In this document: positions 62,973-64,000 of the stretch, piece after piece
How the letters are laid out: each line of letters opens with the position of its first letter
How positions within the stretch are numbered: the stretch's first letter is position 1
NCBI RefSeq assembly: GCF_900215605.1
Contig: NZ_OBEL01000002.1
Location: 1 to 64,000, forward strand
From: Cohaesibacter gelatinilyticus
GTDB taxonomy: Bacteria; Pseudomonadota; Alphaproteobacteria; Rhizobiales; Cohaesibacteraceae
Direction of reading: 5' to 3'
Length of the DNA: 64,000 nt
Position numbers and translations under genes: made by a program
Notes under the pieces: model-generated
Seen by the model: only the letters and a program-made list of their open reading frames with translations
Told to the model about the DNA's origin: nothing
Database searches by the model: none

Positions 62973-64000
62973 CTAAAGCAAATTAGCTGCCAGCAGGACA
63001 CCACCAAATCCAGCCACAACAACGCCCGCAAGTGCTAGTACACCCACGCCTGCCCAGTCAAAGGCTCGGTGAGTCAGGCCACGTTCTGCCACCTTTTGCG
63101 ACAAATGCCGTGCATAAACGGCAAACAAGGCTAGAAGAGCAATAGAGAGGCCTGTGCCCAACCCCATGGCGTAGGCGGACGCAACACCAGCCCAAAAGAC
63201 ATTCTGAGAAAGCGCGAAGACCAGAACAATCAGCGCACCTGAACAAGGCCGCAATCCCATGGAAAAGACCGCCAAGGCCATGGCTTTGAGCGACCGCGCC
63301 TGATCCGCCATTTCCAAACTTGGCGCATGACTATGCCCACAGGAGCAATTGCCATGCTCATCGTGATCGTGTCGATGATGAGAGTGATAACCATCAGAGT
63401 GATCATGATCGTGATGCCCGTGATCATGGTGCTCATGATGATGCCCATGTTGGTGATTATCGTGGTCATGACTGTGACCTGTCCCCTCGCCTTTCATGGC
63501 AAAGGCGGCACGCCAGGCCCGACTGAGCAACCATAGGCCCAGAACCACAAACAAAGCATAGGATGCCAATTCCATGATCTGCGCTGTCTGGGTGATCACC
63601 ATGGAGGTCAAATTCAAAGCAATAGCTGCAATACCGATCAAGCCAACTGCAACACTGGCCTGAACCATGGCCGCAATCAACGCCAATAGCGCACCACGTC
63701 GTGCCGTCGCACCAGACGCGAAGAGGTAAGTGGTCAGCACAACCTTGCCATGACCAGGCCCAGCTGCATGAAAAGCCCCATAAGCAAAGGACAGCCCCAA
63801 AAGGCTGGTCAACGCCAACGGATCATCGGAAATGGCCTTTACCATGCCTTTCAACGCCAGATAAAATTCTGACTGCCGAGCGAGAATCCAGCCTTGAATG
63901 TCACCCCATAGGCCGGTAGCAACAGCACCGGTGGTTTCAGGCAACGCAACACCAAAGGGTGATGGGGCAGCAATAGCCAGATCAGACAGACCGATGCTCA
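62973..64000 (-). CDS. Nickel/cobalt exporter family protein (RcnA/NicO-like), partial
   Basis: The visible 341 codons end at 62973. The open frame continues past the window edge (SIGLSDLAIAAPSPFGVALP precedes the TTG at 63944), so the true start lies outside. Six TM helices are seen, with the metal-site stretch FHAAGPGHGKVVLTTYL near the start and SMGLRPCSGALIVLVFA later. Between TM3 and TM4 lies a cytoplasmic or periplasmic loop of about 60 residues made mostly of His, Asp and Gly (HDHDNHQHGHHHEHHDHGHH and beyond), then CSCGHSH. These features fit Ni/Co efflux. No metal regulator is visible. Confidence 0.9.
   Translation of the reverse strand, partial: SIGLSDLAIAAPSPFGVALPETTGAVATGLWGDIQGWILARQSEFYLALKGMVKAISDDPLALTSLLGLSFAYGAFHAAGPGHGKVVLTTYLFASGATARRGALLALIAAMVQASVAVGLIGIAAIALNLTSMVITQTAQIMELASYALFVVLGLWLLSRAWRAAFAMKGEGTGHSHDHDNHQHGHHHEHHDHGHHDHDHSDGYHSHHRHDHDEHGNCSCGHSHAPSLEMADQARSLKAMALAVFSMGLRPCSGALIVLVFALSQNVFWAGVASAYAMGLGTGLSIALLALFAVYARHLSQKVAERGLTHRAFDWAGVGVLALAGVVVAGFGGVLLAANLL

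Noticed and set aside
1-64000. CRISPR arrays, prophage or integrative elements
   Set aside because: No regularly spaced repeats, phage structural genes, integrases or tRNA attachment sites were seen.

Overview
The window looks like chromosomal DNA from a marine alphaproteobacterium of the order Hyphomicrobiales (Rhizobiales), possibly near Cohaesibacter. This is an inference from gene content and base composition. Evidence includes DUF1013 (TrcR-type), DUF1465, the small aa3-oxidase subunit IV, a cysteine-free L31, paired DUF465 genes next to purEK, a TakP-like TRAP system, a DmdB-like ligase and a PomAB-like stator. Base composition appears roughly balanced in GC. About 57 protein genes are supported. 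No rRNA, tRNA, CRISPR array or prophage was seen.

Left part (1-10.6 kb): an IS200/IS605-type insertion sequence, then a thiamine-phosphate-synthase-like gene, a SEL1-repeat protein, efp, an inositol-phosphatase family gene, an uncharacterised MotA/ExbB-like channel paired with a coiled-coil OmpA protein, an MsbA-like ABC exporter, rpmE and three small conserved genes. A 1.3 kb gene-poor AT-rich gap (10.6-11.9 kb) holds a probable minus-strand small RNA and an inverted repeat. 

Middle (11.9-47.2 kb): a chemoreceptor, a quinone oxidoreductase, a TadG-like vWA protein, a TrcR-like regulator, then propionyl-CoA synthetase, a TauE-family exporter and a DmdB-like CoA ligase. Next come DUF465 genes, purEK, rpsU, a TPR lipoprotein, aa3 oxidase subunit IV, an ABC1 kinase and oligopeptidase F. 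A cell-envelope block follows: an NtrC-type regulator, an L,D-transpeptidase, a DUF882/M15-like protein, an outer-membrane barrel, kdsD, a MotA/MotB stator pair, and NfeD with stomatin. After that lie a degenerate receiver protein and arsR-arsC-arsH with no arsenite pump.

Right part (47-64 kb): a minus-strand cluster runs acyl-CoA ligase, LivG, LivH, LivM, LivK, LivF, PaaK-like protein. It probably imports and CoA-activates an organic acid. A TRAP transporter operon (dctP-dctQ-dctM) is divergent from a Cache histidine kinase and a NarL-type regulator that probably control it. An RcnA-like metal exporter runs off the right edge. Intergenic DNA also carries a small dispersed palindromic repeat (three copies) and many clear rho-independent terminators.
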